This document shows positions 6,742 through 7,269 of a stretch of DNA of 7,269 nt, piece after piece. The stretch lies in the NCBI GenBank assembly GCA_004296145.1, contig SEBM01000204.1, positions 1-7,269 of the forward strand. Direction: 5' to 3'. The stretch comes from Flavobacterium sp. (GTDB taxonomy: Bacteria > Bacteroidota > Bacteroidia > Flavobacteriales > Flavobacteriaceae). How positions within the stretch are numbered: position 1 is the first letter of the stretch; the number at the start of each line of letters is the position of its first letter. The translations under genes and the position numbers were made by a program. The notes beneath the pieces are model-generated. The model worked only from the letters and a program-made list of their open reading frames with translations, was not told the origin of the DNA and made no database searches.

Positions 6742-6773
6742 CAAATTAACTACTATTTTCTTAAACAAGCAAA
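6742..6773 (-). promoter_or_regulatory. Candidate promoter of the met operon
   Basis: On the minus strand TTTG at 6773-6770 and TTAATTTG at 6749-6742 are separated by 20 bases. This fits the Bacteroidota primary-sigma consensus TTTG-N17-23-TAnnTTTG with one mismatch in the -7 element. Transcription would then start at about 6735, leaving roughly 20 bases before P1 of the aptamer. Position and spacing agree well; no expression data are available. Confidence 0.55.
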
Positions 6774-6833
6774 TTTATCTGAATCAAATCTTCAAATCTC
6801 TGAATATAATTCAAACGAAAAACTATTGTACGC

Positions 6834-6862
6834 AAAAAATTACCGAACGTTATGCCCAGTAA
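6834..6862 (-). terminator. Weak terminator-like hairpin downstream of the small frame
   Basis: TTACTG (6862-6857) can pair with CGGTAA (6845-6840), six pairs including one G-U, around an 11-base loop, and is followed by TTTTTT at 6839-6834. It lies between the small frame and the met promoter, where a terminator would be expected. The stem is short and may be chance in AT-rich DNA. I see nothing else in the remaining spacer (6774-6902). Confidence 0.28.
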
Positions 6863-6902
6863 AATTAAGCAGGTTTTACCTTATTTGGTCAGCCTTTTCG
6901 AT

Positions 6903-7103
6903 TTAGATGAAAAGTGTTTCATTTTCTTTAGAGTACATCAAAAACAATAATGAATTTGGTGCTTTTTTTTCTGCATTTTTATCTGTTTCGGTCATTCCAA
7001 AACTTGGGTGAATCAATTCGTTTATTGGCGGTGGCGGATTGTTTCTTTTGGTTTTGTTTTTCAATTTAGAAAATGCTCTTGTTAAGTAGTTTGTTGTTTT
7101 CAT
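6903..7103 (-). CDS. Possible small protein of 66 residues, unrecognised
   Basis: This is an ATG-started frame of 66 codons ending in TAA. The predicted product is basic in its first third (MKTTNYLTRAFSKLKNKTKR), then has a four-proline run at about residues 23-26, a polar and charged middle (TETDKNAEKK), and a short hydrophobic patch (SLLFLMY) near the end. There is no signal peptide, convincing membrane helix or domain that I recognise. It is preceded by an AT-rich leader without a Shine-Dalgarno site and bracketed by a strong terminator upstream and a weak one downstream, which would make it a single-gene unit. It is not rich enough in methionine to look like an attenuation leader peptide. 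It could be a real small protein or a chance frame in a long spacer. The proline run and basic start are the only features in favour beyond length and position. Confidence 0.42.
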   Translation of the reverse strand: MKTTNYLTRAFSKLKNKTKRNNPPPPINELIHPSFGMTETDKNAEKKAPNSLLFLMYSKENETLFI

Positions 7104-7180
7104 GATATTAAGTTTTAGTTCAGTTGTGTGTTATTATCTTTATTAATCTTTTACTTTTTTGTTAAGCTGCCAAACGGAAT

Positions 7181-7217
7181 AAAAAAACCCTTTTGGTTTC
7201 TGATGCCAAAAGGGTTT
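7181..7217 (-). terminator. Intrinsic terminator, possibly bidirectional
   Basis: AAACCCTTTTGG at 7185-7196 pairs perfectly with CCAAAAGGGTTT at 7206-7217, a 12-base-pair stem with a 9-base loop. In the minus direction the stem runs into seven consecutive T residues (7187-7181), a clear termination signal for a gene to the right of the window. In the plus direction a T run follows at 7221-7226, so it could also serve the other strand. It separates the small frame and met operon from the upstream locus. Confidence 0.85.
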
Positions 7218-7269
7218 AAGTTTTTTAAACTTGTATATTCTTTTGGAATCAACAGACGCATACGCAAAT

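Noticed and set aside
6840..6862. GTTATGCCC-like segment recalling integron attC or a recombination core
   Set aside because: No paired inverse core, no integrase and no cassette structure nearby; a short match in a spacer is expected by chance.
7142..7269. Minus-strand frame running from the right edge through the terminator
   Set aside because: Two frames stay open past the hairpin, but coding through a 12-base-pair terminator stem is unlikely and the 41 bases of flank are too few to identify any gene.
1..7269. Mobile element, CRISPR array, tRNA or defence system
   Set aside because: No transposase, terminal inverted repeats, regularly spaced repeats, tRNA-like cloverleaf or defence-type domain was seen; the gene set is amino-acid biosynthesis.

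Overview
The window looks like a chromosomal segment of a Flavobacterium-like member of the Bacteroidota. The reasons are low GC (sampled gene lines about 37-38%), A-rich start regions without Shine-Dalgarno sequences, a TTTG/TAnnTTTG-like promoter, a Bacteroidota-style lipoprotein start (Cys followed by acidic residues), and the protein sequences themselves. Every convincing gene is on the minus strand, so transcription runs from right to left.

Right end (7269 down to about 6775): an intrinsic terminator at 7181-7217 probably closes a gene lying outside the window. A small unrecognised frame of 66 codons follows at 6903-7103, then a weak terminator-like hairpin. The 41 bases at the right edge (7229-7269) and the 22 at the left edge hold nothing I can call.

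Centre (6773 down to 572): this is a methionine-branch operon. It starts with a probable promoter (6742-6773), then a SAM-I (S-box) riboswitch aptamer (6607-6713) and an expression platform that reaches the first gene. The gene order is metX (TTG start), thrA (one base after metX), a small lipoprotein, an OsmC-family protein, metZ, and a strong terminator at 572-597. Together the enzymes cover aspartate kinase, homoserine dehydrogenase, homoserine O-acyltransferase and the sulfhydrylase that makes homocysteine. Aspartate-semialdehyde dehydrogenase and methionine synthase are not in the window. SAM, the end product, would repress the whole block through the riboswitch. The lipoprotein and the OsmC protein have no obvious place in the pathway.

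Left end (535 down to 23): a small alpha/beta hydrolase of unknown substrate lies beyond the metZ terminator and is probably expressed separately or by read-through.

Most of the window is recognisable core metabolism. The parts most worth a second look are the two competing pairings that link the riboswitch to the metX start, the TTG start itself, the AT-rich lipoprotein inside the operon, and the unassigned small frame upstream.
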